The translations under genes and the position numbers were made by a program. A model generated the notes under the pieces. The model was not told where the DNA came from. It searched no databases and saw only the letters and a program-made list of their open reading frames with translations. A stretch of DNA of 36,399 bases, taken from the NCBI GenBank assembly GCA_044227805.1, contig JBGAWA010000035.1:1-36399 (forward strand), given 5' to 3'. Within the stretch, counting starts at the first letter, position 1, and every line of letters begins with the position of its first letter. Shown piece by piece: positions 1 through 8,155 of the stretch. This DNA comes from JACCZZ01 sp044227805 (GTDB lineage: Bacteria > Bacteroidota > Bacteroidia > Chitinophagales > UBA10324).

Positions 1-489
1 CGGAGTCGGGATTGTTTGACCAATGCCGGTAATGGAAGATGCCACCGGTAAGATCAGGATTTGCGTATTGCCCGGAACCGGCGCGCTTGACAAGCCAAAA
101 CTGCTGACTATGCCGGTGCATTTCACCTTGTTACCCACCTGGAAATTATCAATAAACTGCACATCATTATTGAGCGTGTTCAGGTTTGATAGTCCGATCG
201 CAGCTGCATCAATCAATACATGAACACCATTGAACGATCCGCCAGCGGCATCCTGCAGCCATGTACCAACACGGCTGCCAGTTGTACTTAATCCATAGTC
301 GCAGGGGTCAAAGGTTACAATGCCTTCTACCTGCACGGTATCCTTGTAATAAATGGACGTATCAATGCCGGCTGCAAGGCTCGGCGCATCAATATATTGA
401 AGGTCGTGTATACTGACTAATGGATATTGTGCCTGTGAGTATTGAAAGCACAATATGGAAATCGCGGCAAGAAGTAATAATTTCTTCAT
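1..489 (-). CDS. Secreted OB-fold-like protein, C-terminus cut by window edge
   Basis: The reading frame is open from an ATG at 489 to the left edge (163 residues seen). The first ~20 residues form a clear Sec signal peptide (MKKLLLLAAISILCF, then SQAQ as a likely signal peptidase I site). The mature part holds a pattern of short beta strands, with VEGIVTF near residue 53, GTWLQDAAGG near 74 and VGNKVKCTGIVSSF near 117. This resembles the OB-fold modules found in Bacteroidota secreted proteins and in extracellular nucleases with a preceding OB domain. The family is not certain because the downstream part is missing. It probably acts outside the inner membrane. The next gene on the same strand, also secreted, lies about 100 bases upstream, so the two may be co-transcribed. 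Confidence 0.7.
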   Translation of the reverse strand, partial: MKKLLLLAAISILCFQYSQAQYPLVSIHDLQYIDAPSLAAGIDTSIYYKDTVQVEGIVTFDPCDYGLSTTGSRVGTWLQDAAGGSFNGVHVLIDAAAIGLSNLNTLNNDVQFIDNFQVGNKVKCTGIVSSFGLSSAPVPGNTQILILPVASSITGIGQTIPTP

Positions 490-588
490 GGTTGTTTGAA
501 TTTTTAGATGTTTACTACGATGTTTATTATTGAATTAAATTATTGCTCAAATTACGCTATAATGGATATTACATCCTCTTTTTCAGGA

Positions 589-2685
589 TCATTTAATAAC
601 CACAAATTGTCCTTCCTGCACCATATTACTGTTTAGATCCTTCACAGAAAACAGGTAAATGCCCTGTGTAATACTTTGCTTGCTTGCGGATAGAAGATCC
701 CAGGCATGTTCACCACCAGGGAGTATCCGTTCGCTACTGTTACCGGCATAATTATCAAACCAACGGATATCTGAACCATTGTAATCTGCCGCATCATGTT
801 CCAGTATCGCCACTATATCACCTGCCAATGTGTAAATCCTGATTTCACTTTTTTGCGGGAGGTTATAAAAGTAGATTTTTTTTGTTTCTGAAGTGGGACC
901 ATCCCACGCTGCCGAAACTTTGTAAGGATTAGGATACACTCCAACCTTTGTGGATTGTTGCTTATCCGTTATATTATTTACACCGGTACCTGACCATACC
1001 CTGAAGGTATTTTCCACAAATGATGATTCGAGAGAACCCAATTCCAGCGCGGGATCCCCTTCATCAAAAGCCGTGATGATGAACACATATTGCCAGCCGT
1101 TTAACAGGTTGTTCAACGCAAATTTATATTGATAGGCAGTTGTATCATTGTCAAAGTAAACAGGTGAAGCCAACCTGACCGCTTCAAATCCATTGTTGTA
1201 ACCAATAGCATTCCCCTCCTTGTCCCATTGAGCAATCTGGTTGGTTGTACTCACTTGCTGCACATCATCGCCAGCATTGGAACGGTATATCCGATAGCCT
1301 TCAAAATCCTGTTTCCTGGATATAGGATCCACAGACTTTTCAGCGCTATTATCCCAGTAAATAGTTACACTATTGGAAGATGGGACCATCTTCACTTTGG
1401 GAGTGGCAGGAGGCTCGGGCAATATGTACCTGTCCAATACACCATTGGCTATCAGGTCTTCACCAGCATCCAGTTTACCATTCTCATTGGCATCTTCACC
1501 CAGGTAAGTCCTTTTTGCCCAGTCGAGGTGGTCAAACAATTCACTGCGCGCATATTCAGTATCCTTTTCAGGGTCTGATATGCCTCCGGTTTCCAATTGC
1601 CTGGCGCAAACCATGCCGACCACATAGGAAAAAGATTCTCCGGGCACAACTTCTAATAATGGGCCAGCGGAAAGCAATTGCACCCTGTTGGATGGATTCT
1701 GTAAAAATGTGACGGTAGTGGGATCATTAAAATCAAGGCCTTTTTTCAGTTTATCATACCGTTGAATATCATCAATTGGAGCACCATACTGGGAACCATC
1801 AAAAGACTTGAAATTCCAAAAATTTCCATTTACTTGAGGCAATGGGAAACCTGCAGCGGTTACTGTTGCCGCATTATTCGGATGAATAAACTGATCACGC
1901 CATTCAATGCCAAGAAACTGGCTGGCACCGTAAGAATTAGTATAGCCCGGATCTCCGTTTACATCGAAGGCATAGATAGCGGAAAGTGAATCAATAAAGC
2001 CACCTCCTCCCTTGTTAAAAAAAGCTGAACCATTATCAGTGGCCACATTCACGTTTCTAATCACCAGGTCAGTCCATGTACCGAGCCAAACGGAATCCCA
2101 CGTATTGGAAGAATGATTGGTGATTGTATAATTAAGAATGACAAAATAATCCGCATAAGAATAATTGTATGCATAACATTCCAGGTGCACATCAGCACCT
2201 AACGGGAAGGCATGATCTGCGATTGGAATGGTGGTGCCGGGAACAATAATGTTCGCATCGGTAAAATCAATCAGCATATCCTGGTGCGATACGGCATTAA
2301 CCGAGAAGAAATCGCTGTAAGCAAGTGTAGATCGTTGCTGAATAAGATTACCGATGGCCGCAGTGAATTCAAAGCCCGAAGCACCTGTCGTATAACCACT
2401 CGGCGCATCAATTGCCGCTGTTGAAACCGCAGTTTGTCCGTTAACCAAAGCACCCATCCAAAGTCCCCCTTCAAATAAATGCTCAATGCCGGAATTAATC
2501 GGATATTCCATCGACGGCTGCCCCTGAGGATCATTCACTACATCAGGGCGCCCGATGGTTCCTGCATTGGTGACTGAAAAACCCATGTTTCCGATTGAAA
2601 TGGTCTGGCGATCAAAGGAAGCCTGCGCTTTTGCAGACTGGCTGAAAAGAGCTATTGGTAAAACATATGGGAGAAGCCATTTCAT
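589..2685 (-). CDS. Secreted protein with fibronectin-III-like region and T9SS type A-like sorting domain
   Basis: 698 residues starting at an ATG followed by a signal peptide (MKWLLPYVLPIALFSQSAKAQ). The N-terminal ~400 residues are an aromatic, beta-rich region of no family I recognise. Near residue 410 an acidic DANENGKLDAGED stretch looks like an EF-hand/dockerin calcium loop. Around residues 435-560 lies a fibronectin type III-like segment (PPATPKVKMVP, then GYRIYRS). The end carries the YPNPYK motif and closes with GQFVVIK, typical of the C-terminal sorting domain recognised by the type IX secretion system in Bacteroidota. By inference the protein is exported through the outer membrane and kept at the surface or released. 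A PorT-like T9SS component is encoded at 22290-23024. The enzymatic or structural role is unknown. Confidence 0.8.
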   Translation of the reverse strand: MKWLLPYVLPIALFSQSAKAQASFDRQTISIGNMGFSVTNAGTIGRPDVVNDPQGQPSMEYPINSGIEHLFEGGLWMGALVNGQTAVSTAAIDAPSGYTTGASGFEFTAAIGNLIQQRSTLAYSDFFSVNAVSHQDMLIDFTDANIIVPGTTIPIADHAFPLGADVHLECYAYNYSYADYFVILNYTITNHSSNTWDSVWLGTWTDLVIRNVNVATDNGSAFFNKGGGGFIDSLSAIYAFDVNGDPGYTNSYGASQFLGIEWRDQFIHPNNAATVTAAGFPLPQVNGNFWNFKSFDGSQYGAPIDDIQRYDKLKKGLDFNDPTTVTFLQNPSNRVQLLSAGPLLEVVPGESFSYVVGMVCARQLETGGISDPEKDTEYARSELFDHLDWAKRTYLGEDANENGKLDAGEDLIANGVLDRYILPEPPATPKVKMVPSSNSVTIYWDNSAEKSVDPISRKQDFEGYRIYRSNAGDDVQQVSTTNQIAQWDKEGNAIGYNNGFEAVRLASPVYFDNDTTAYQYKFALNNLLNGWQYVFIITAFDEGDPALELGSLESSFVENTFRVWSGTGVNNITDKQQSTKVGVYPNPYKVSAAWDGPTSETKKIYFYNLPQKSEIRIYTLAGDIVAILEHDAADYNGSDIRWFDNYAGNSSERILPGGEHAWDLLSASKQSITQGIYLFSVKDLNSNMVQEGQFVVIK

Positions 2686-2761
2686 ATGGTGGCGAAGGTA
2701 GAAAAATCTGTGCGCGGGATTCTTTCAAAATTGCCATTCTGTGTTAAAAAACAGTGATTCC

Positions 2762-3385
2762 TTACCATGGCTGGAGGAGATAGTTTTTTGCTTCCGGTCC
2801 CAAATTAAAAATCAAATCAATGATACTTAATCCGGTGATAAAGCCATGCCTGTGTTGAAAAACCTGGTGATAGGGCAAAAGACTTTCAACGTCCTTTGTT
2901 TGAACAGTTCCTGCTAAAGAATTGCCATGCTGGTTCGCTTGCTTGTCTTCGACTAATTTAATTGTAATATCTATATTCAAAATCCGTAAGCAAGTTTGCA
3001 GCAATTGTAAATTCAACTCAACTAAAAACTGCGTCTTGCTTTCATAAAATCGCCTGAAATGATCTTCATAATATGAAAAAAAAGTACTCTTGTTATAAGC
3101 TGAACAGATACTGTTCCAGTGAACCTGCTGCCATCTTTCTTCATAACAAATTTCAACATCACTGATCCGCCTTTTAACACCCCGCCCTCCCACCAATGGA
3201 ATAGAAAGCATTTGTTTTCCATTGGCACCGGCTATATAGCACCTGTTCAGCAGAGTGGATTTACGGAAGGGGCTGTTGCTATCAATTTGTAAGATGGCTT
3301 TACCATTGCAATCAAAAAACCACGTAAGGGGAGGTAAATAATAAAGATCCTTCATCATCACTGTCGCACCATGACCGGAATTCAT
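2762..3385 (-). CDS. WbqC-family protein
   Basis: 207 residues with the WbqC-family pattern: LPPLTWF near the N-terminus, RCYIAGANGKQMLSIPL at about residues 47-64, then WQQVHWNSICSAYNKSTFFSYYEDHF and a helix ending in LNLQLLQTCL. In Bacteroidota, members of this family are often encoded near lepB or cell-envelope genes; WbqC itself was named from O-antigen clusters, and its biochemical function is unsettled. The listed start is the first ATG. Two in-frame ATGs at 3358 and 3355 place the family's usual N-terminus (YYLPP) almost at the start and are more likely the true start. The gene is divergent from the GWxTD gene across about 80 bases. Confidence 0.85.
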   Translation of the reverse strand: MNSGHGATVMMKDLYYLPPLTWFFDCNGKAILQIDSNSPFRKSTLLNRCYIAGANGKQMLSIPLVGGRGVKRRISDVEICYEERWQQVHWNSICSAYNKSTFFSYYEDHFRRFYESKTQFLVELNLQLLQTCLRILNIDITIKLVEDKQANQHGNSLAGTVQTKDVESLLPYHQVFQHRHGFITGLSIIDLIFNLGPEAKNYLLQPW

Positions 3386-3465
3386 AAGTCAAATGAATAA
3401 GTACGTCGAAGAAAGCAAATCTTTAGCTGATAAAAGCGTATTTTTAATAACTCAATAAAGTTACC

Positions 3466-4947
3466 ATGAAACGGATTCTCTACGCTGTGTTTTGTACACT
3501 GCTCGTCTCTTGTTTGGGTGCAGCTCCCGCCCAAAGCCAGCACCTTCGCGCTTCCATGCAAAACAGTGGTTTCCTGTCGCTGCAAACTGATACTCCATAT
3601 GCAGAAACGTATGTTTCCATTCCCGGCAAATCACTGCAGTATAAGAAAAACAACCATGGTAAGTATGAAGGAGCTGTTGAAATCACCTTGCTCTATCTCC
3701 GCGACACTAATCTTGCAGCTGCCTATGATAAGTATATCCTCCACAGCCCCGAACTGGTGGATACCGCCAGCATAAGCTTCAACCTGCTGGACCTTCGCAG
3801 GGTTGCACTGCCTGATGGTGTTTACGATGTTAAGATGGAGGTTAAGGATGTCAACCGGCAGGATAATGCTTTACACCTATCACAAGCCATCAATTTGCAT
3901 TTCCGGCGTGATTCCATTGACTTCTCCAATATTGAACTGGTAGACAGTTATGCACCTACAACCACCAAAAATACCTTCTCCAAGAACGGCTACGATATTA
4001 AGCCTTACGTGCTGAATTATTATCCAACCTCTGTCAACAAAGTTTCTTTCTATAATGAAATCTATCATCTTGATAAGGTAGTGAATGGCGAAGACGTGAT
4101 TATTACTTATTCCATCAAACACCTTCAAACTGACCAGGTAGCCGGCGAACTTTACCGTTTCACAAAACAAAAAGCGGCAGGCGTAAATGTTGTTTTCTCC
4201 GAATTTGATATTACGGATCTGCCAAGTGGAAATTATGTCTTGCAGATCCAGGTAAGGAGCAGGAAAAATACATTGCTCGGTGAGCAAAGCGTGTACTTTC
4301 AACGGTCCAACAAGAATGCCGTCAGTGAATTGAATAATATCAGTTTGATCGATGTCAACCAGACTTTCGTTGCGCGGATAGATCCTGACTCACTCGATTT
4401 CTATATAAGTTCACTTTATCCGGTTGCAGAAATGTATGAGCGCGAATACATCGGTGCTATCGTCAAAAAAAACGATCGCCACCTGATGCAGCAGTACTTT
4501 TATAACTTCTGGCAGAAAAGAAATGCCGCCGATCCTGAGAAAGAATGGTCCGCTTACCGTGCCATGGTCGCCTATACGGAAGACCAATACAAAACAGCGA
4601 TCAGCCATGGTTTTGAAACTGATCGCGGAAGAGTCTTTTTGCAATATGGCGCACCTAATCATATTGAAGGCTCCGACCGTGAGCCTGGCGCCTATCCTTA
4701 TGAAATTTGGCAGTATTATAAATTACTGAACAATCAGTCAAATATTCATTTTGTATTCTGCAATTCCGATCTCGTAACCAATGATTACGATCTCATTCAT
4801 TCCGACGCGCTGGGCGAGCTGAATGATCCACGCTGGCGATTTAAAGTGTATGGTACTTTCAAAGACAGCAATGGCTACCGCAATCTTGATACGCAGGGAT
4901 TTCGTGATACATGGGGCAGTCAGGTGGAAGAAAATTATAACCGGTAA
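3466..4947 (+). CDS. GWxTD domain-containing protein
   Basis: 493 residues, starting with a signal peptide (MKRILYAVFCTLLVSCLGAAPAQSQ); a cysteine at residue 16 could also act as a lipobox cysteine. The first 300 residues are beta-rich and unassigned. The C-terminal ~130 residues match the GWxTD domain: an R-A-M-V-A-Y-T helix, then GFETDRGRVFLQYGAP and YEIWQYYKL, then HFVFCN. The naming motif is G-F-E-T-D here (residues 382-386), with Phe replacing the usual Trp. Proteins of this kind are widespread in Bacteroidota and related phyla, are predicted to be periplasmic or outer-membrane attached, and have no established function. Downstream is a palindromic repeat, not a co-directional operon partner. 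Confidence 0.85.
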   Translation: MKRILYAVFCTLLVSCLGAAPAQSQHLRASMQNSGFLSLQTDTPYAETYVSIPGKSLQYKKNNHGKYEGAVEITLLYLRDTNLAAAYDKYILHSPELVDTASISFNLLDLRRVALPDGVYDVKMEVKDVNRQDNALHLSQAINLHFRRDSIDFSNIELVDSYAPTTTKNTFSKNGYDIKPYVLNYYPTSVNKVSFYNEIYHLDKVVNGEDVIITYSIKHLQTDQVAGELYRFTKQKAAGVNVVFSEFDITDLPSGNYVLQIQVRSRKNTLLGEQSVYFQRSNKNAVSELNNISLIDVNQTFVARIDPDSLDFYISSLYPVAEMYEREYIGAIVKKNDRHLMQQYFYNFWQKRNAADPEKEWSAYRAMVAYTEDQYKTAISHGFETDRGRVFLQYGAPNHIEGSDREPGAYPYEIWQYYKLLNNQSNIHFVFCNSDLVTNDYDLIHSDALGELNDPRWRFKVYGTFKDSNGYRNLDTQGFRDTWGSQVEENYNR

Positions 4948-5360
4948 ATATTGACACATTGTAACGAAAAAACTTTAGCGGTTGCTATAGCCCTTTCCAA
5001 CTGCTGCTATCGCAGATCAGCCCGCACCAGTTAGTTTAACCCGGATTTTTCAGTGGAAAAATCCCGCTTCGCTGCGACTTAGAACTGCTAGAACTGCTAA
5101 GGGTTTGCTCAATTTGTCAAGAAAAGAAAATGTTTCACAAACCCTAAGCAGTTCTACGTCGGGGTTAAACCCGTTGCCGCTTTGAACTGCAAAATGTGGG
5201 TTTAATTGAAAATGCCGGGATATTTTTCCATTTGCCCATAATGCTCAAGATGGTTGGTTCAAGATCTACCCCTGCAAAATGGATGCACAGCTTGCATGCG
5301 CATTGAACAGCTACAACTTTCTTTCACAACTAATACCTTTGCGCCAATTCAAATTTAATA
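4948..5360. other. 413-base intergenic stretch holding repeat copy A and the duplicated leader
   Basis: No coding sequence is supported here. It contains 4948-5034 (nothing recognised), the palindromic repeat copy A (5035-5205), and a leader to the glycosyltransferase gene that recurs at 6961-7119. A TACCTTTG box at 5334-5341 fits the Bacteroidota -7 consensus TAnnTTTG but lacks a well-spaced TTTG at -33. Confidence 0.7.
5035..5205 (+). repeat. Dispersed palindromic repeat, copy A
   Basis: About 171 bases with nested inverted repeats. GTTTAACCC at 5034-5042 pairs perfectly with 5162-5170. GGATTTTTC at 5043-5051 pairs with 5056-5064 around a 4-base loop (AGTG). AACTGCTAAGGGTTTG at 5092-5107 pairs at 15 of 16 positions with 5138-5153 around a 30-base loop. 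The element ends in GGGTTTAA (5198-5205), a rough inverted copy of its start. The same architecture recurs at 6017, 27950, 31179 and 34263. It encodes no protein. It looks like a MITE- or REP-like non-autonomous repeat; this assignment is inference. Confidence 0.85.
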
Positions 5361-6001
5361 ATGGGCAACTGGTCGAAGACTGCCATCGTCATATTATGCT
5401 GGAACGGACGCAAGTTTTTAGAGACGTTTATTCCTTCACTGCTGCAATTTCAATCAGCCGACTCTGACATTGTTGTAGCGGATAATGCCTCCACAGATGA
5501 TTCAGTTTCCTTTCTGCAAAAAAATTTCCCCACGGTCAGGGTTATTACACTTGATAAAAACTACGGCTTTGCAGAAGGATACAACCAGGCCATTCGCAAA
5601 ATTGATTCGGAATATATCGTATTGATGAACCAGGATGTGGCAGTGAGCAGCAACTGGCTGCCGCCACTGCTCGCGTTGATGGATACAGATCCATCCATCG
5701 GCGCTGTTCATCCGCGCATACACGCACATCTTCAACCCCAACAATTTGAGTATGCAGGCGCTGCTGGTGGATGGATTGATAAATACGGATATACATTTTG
5801 CCGTGGTCGCGTATTTGACGTTACGGAAGAAGATCATAATCAGTATGGGCAAGACGCAGAAGTATTCTGGGCTTCAGGTGCGTGTATGCTTGTCCGCAAA
5901 AAAGTGTATGAATCGCTGGGCGGACTCGATGGCAGTTTCTTCGCCCACATGGAAGAGATCGATTTTTGCTGGAGGCTGAAAAATGCGGGTTACAAAGTGA
6001 T
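5194..6001 (+). repeat. Direct duplication, left arm
   Basis: 808 bases nearly identical to 6949-7760. I see only four differences: a 4-base expansion near 5311, +1 C near 5510, an A-to-T shift in the following A/T run, and a one-base change in an A run near 5556. The duplication covers the gene leader and the first 213 codons of the glycosyltransferase. It ends abruptly at GTGAT, where the sequence passes into repeat copy B. Confidence 0.9.
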
Positions 6002-6062
6002 AGCTCCGCACCAGTTTATTAACCCGGATTTTTCAGTGGAAATCCCGCTTCGCTGCGACTAA
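5361..6062 (+). pseudogene. Glycosyltransferase family 2, truncated first copy
   Basis: 233 codons; residues 1-213 are a GT-A fold family 2 glycosyltransferase of the rhamnosyltransferase-like kind: TAIVILCWNG at the start, VVADNASTDDS at 39-49, the metal/nucleotide-sugar motif MNQDV near 89, and the catalytic-region motif HMEEIDFCWRLKNAGYK near 196. After residue 213 the frame runs into the palindromic repeat and ends with about 20 residues translated from it, so the C-terminal ~130 residues present in the second copy are lost. It might be expressed as a short catalytic domain, but more likely it is a relic of the duplication or an assembly artefact. The intact family member would transfer a sugar from an activated nucleotide donor during surface-glycan synthesis. 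Confidence 0.8.
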
Positions 6063-6149
6063 GAACTGCTAAGGGTTTGCTCAATTTGTCAAGAAAAAGA
6101 AAATGTTTCACAAACCCTAAGCAGTTCTACGTCGGGGTTAAACCCGTTG
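6017..6149 (+). repeat. Dispersed palindromic repeat, copy B (interrupted)
   Basis: Matches copy A from the TTAACCCGG start to GGGGTTAAACCCGTTG, with the 16-base hairpin arms conserved and a shortened first hairpin (two A residues missing). It diverges from copy A at about 6150. The missing 3' end of the element (CCGCTTTGAACTGC, then ATGTGGGTTTAA) reappears at 6917-6960, so about 770 bases carrying IS4 remnants split this copy. Confidence 0.8.
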
Positions 6150-6253
6150 TTGCTGAACCAAGACAACCGACAAATTTAGGAACAGTGAATTGGAGTAACA
6201 ATTTTATCTATGAGCATCAAATTCAGCGGAGGCGGACACAGAAAGCAGGGGGG

Positions 6254-6714
6254 TCAGCTTGAGTTGAACAGATCGGGAGTAAGACGGGTTGATGATTTCC
6301 TGTTTTTTTTCTGGTTGAATAATCCCAATAGTCTTTTAAGGTCGATGCAATTCTCGAACAGTTGAATTCGGACAACTGCCACCAGATTGCTGAAGGCAAT
6401 TTTGGATTGATTTCGCAGGTGAACAACCTGTAGGAGCAGCAAACCGATGAGTGCGCACCAGGATTTGAATTTCGATGGCATTTTGATTACCCTGGAGGGG
6501 AAAATTTTGTTTGAGCTTTTTTGAAGAACAGTTCAATCTGCCATCGGTAGCGATAGATGTCAGCAATGGTCTTGGCGTCCAGATCAAAGTTATTGGTGAT
6601 AAACTCATAGCACTTGTTTTGGGAGGTATCCCACTGTGCAATACGCCGCATGCGTAAGGGTTGTTGGACATTATTTTGATCGAGGTAAGATTGTTCGATG
6701 ATTTCATCTTTCAA
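6254..6714 (-). pseudogene. IS4-type transposase, C-terminal remnant with frameshifts
   Basis: Read on the minus strand, 6714-6520 encodes the conserved IS4-family C-terminal block with RIAQWD, YEFITNNFDLDAKTIADIYR and YRWQIELFFK (the YREK-like region with the last DDE glutamate, here within WQIELFF). The protein then continues in a second frame (KKLKQNFPLQGNQNAIEIQI) and a third (SWCALIGLLLLQVV, SNLVAVVRIQLF). At least two frameshifts and the lack of the N-terminal DDE region make this a dead fragment. No terminal inverted repeats were found. It lies inside repeat copy B, between the two glycosyltransferase copies. Confidence 0.8.
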
Positions 6715-7119
6715 TACCTGGTCCGGGTTTGCGGATCATTTTCTTCAATTGTGTCGGGTAATGAAAAGACCGTCTATAATAGTTTCAAAGGTGACAAATT
6801 GTGGTGGCCTTAACAAATTTAAGAAACTGTTTAGCAGTTCTATTGTGGTGGCGGCGTCGTGGGTTAAGGACGACCTGAAGTTTTTAAAATGGTGAACAAG
6901 GAAAACACGGTAGCATCCGCTTTGAACTGCCTGGTGAACCTTGGACAGATGTGGGTTTAATTGAAAATGCCGGGATATTTTTCCATTTGCCCATAATGCT
7001 CAAGATGGTTGGTTCAAGATCTACCCCTGCAAAATGGATGCACAGCTTGCATGCGCATTGAACAGCCCATAACAACTTTCTTTCACAACTAATACCTTTG
7101 CGCCAATTCAAATTTAATA
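6715..7119. other. 405-base gap: unidentified insert, repeat tail and duplicated leader
   Basis: 6715-6916 holds nothing I can identify; it probably belongs to the insertion that split repeat copy B. 6917-6930 and 6949-6960 are the tail of that repeat, separated by an extra 18 bases not present in copy A. 6949-7119 is the second copy of the glycosyltransferase leader, including a TAnnTTTG-type -7 box shared with the first copy. Confidence 0.6.
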
Positions 7120-7760
7120 ATGGGCAACTGGTCGAAGACTGCCATCGTCATATTATGCTGGAACGGACGCAAGTTTTTAGAGACGTTTATTCCTTCACTG
7201 CTGCAATTTCAATCAGCCGACTCTGACATTGTTGTAGCGGATAATGCCTCCACAGATGATTCAGTTTCCCTTTCTGCAAAAAAAATTCCCCACGGTCAGG
7301 GTTATTACACTTGATAAAACTACGGCTTTGCAGAAGGATACAACCAGGCCATTCGCAAAATTGATTCGGAATATATCGTATTGATGAACCAGGATGTGGC
7401 AGTGAGCAGCAACTGGCTGCCGCCACTGCTCGCGTTGATGGATACAGATCCATCCATCGGCGCTGTTCATCCGCGCATACACGCACATCTTCAACCCCAA
7501 CAATTTGAGTATGCAGGCGCTGCTGGTGGATGGATTGATAAATACGGATATACATTTTGCCGTGGTCGCGTATTTGACGTTACGGAAGAAGATCATAATC
7601 AGTATGGGCAAGACGCAGAAGTATTCTGGGCTTCAGGTGCGTGTATGCTTGTCCGCAAAAAAGTGTATGAATCGCTGGGCGGACTCGATGGCAGTTTCTT
7701 CGCCCACATGGAAGAGATCGATTTTTGCTGGAGGCTGAAAAATGCGGGTTACAAAGTGAT
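6949..7760 (+). repeat. Direct duplication, right arm
   Basis: 812 bases matching 5194-6001 except for four small indels or substitutions. After 7760 the gene continues into its proper 3' part, so this arm carries the parental right boundary while the other arm carries the parental left boundary. Confidence 0.9.
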
Positions 7761-8154
7761 GTACTGCGCCGGAGCAGTAGTGTTTCACCTTGGAGGAGGC
7801 AGCTTACCAAAAAGTGATCCGTTCAAGACTTATTTGAATTTCCGGAATAACCTCGTGATGATCGCCAAAAATCTTCCGGAGAAAAGAAAACGTATCCTGC
7901 TAACCAGGATTTTGTCGGACCAGTTAGCGGCCTTGCGTTTCCTGTTTACATGGCAAGCCGGCGATTTTATGGCTGTTCAGAAGGCGCACTGGTATTTCAT
8001 TACCCATTGGCACCACATCAGCAGGCACAGAACAAACACCCCACTCCATTTTTTAAAAATGACCGGCGTTTACAACGGATCTGTTGTTTGGGATTATTTT
8101 GTGAGAAAGAAAAAAACATTCACGGAAGTTGTGCCACAAGAGCACTCCACCTGA
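7120..8154 (+). CDS. Glycosyltransferase family 2, full-length copy with a compensated double indel
   Basis: The interval is exactly 345 codons, the usual length for this group. Relative to the first copy it has one extra C near 7267 and one missing A in the A run near 7313. Between them the frame is shifted and meets a TGA at 7312-7314; downstream the original frame is restored. Read through, the protein has the GT2 N-terminal motifs, MNQDV, HMEEIDFCWRLK, and a C-terminal part with YCAGAVVFHLGGGSLP and a basic end. Function is probably sugar transfer in cell-surface polysaccharide synthesis at the cytoplasmic membrane face. The two cancelling homopolymer indels make a sequencing error more likely than a pseudogene. 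It converges on aroQ with one base between stop codons. Confidence 0.8.
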
Positions 8155-8155
8155 T

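Noticed and set aside
5250..5285. tRNA-like GGTTCAAGATC stretch
   Set aside because: It resembles a T-arm but no acceptor, D or anticodon arms can be folded around it.
6884..7111. Minus-strand 75-codon frame in the duplicated leader
   Set aside because: It is only partly present in the first arm (interrupted by the different sequence there) and resembles no protein family.
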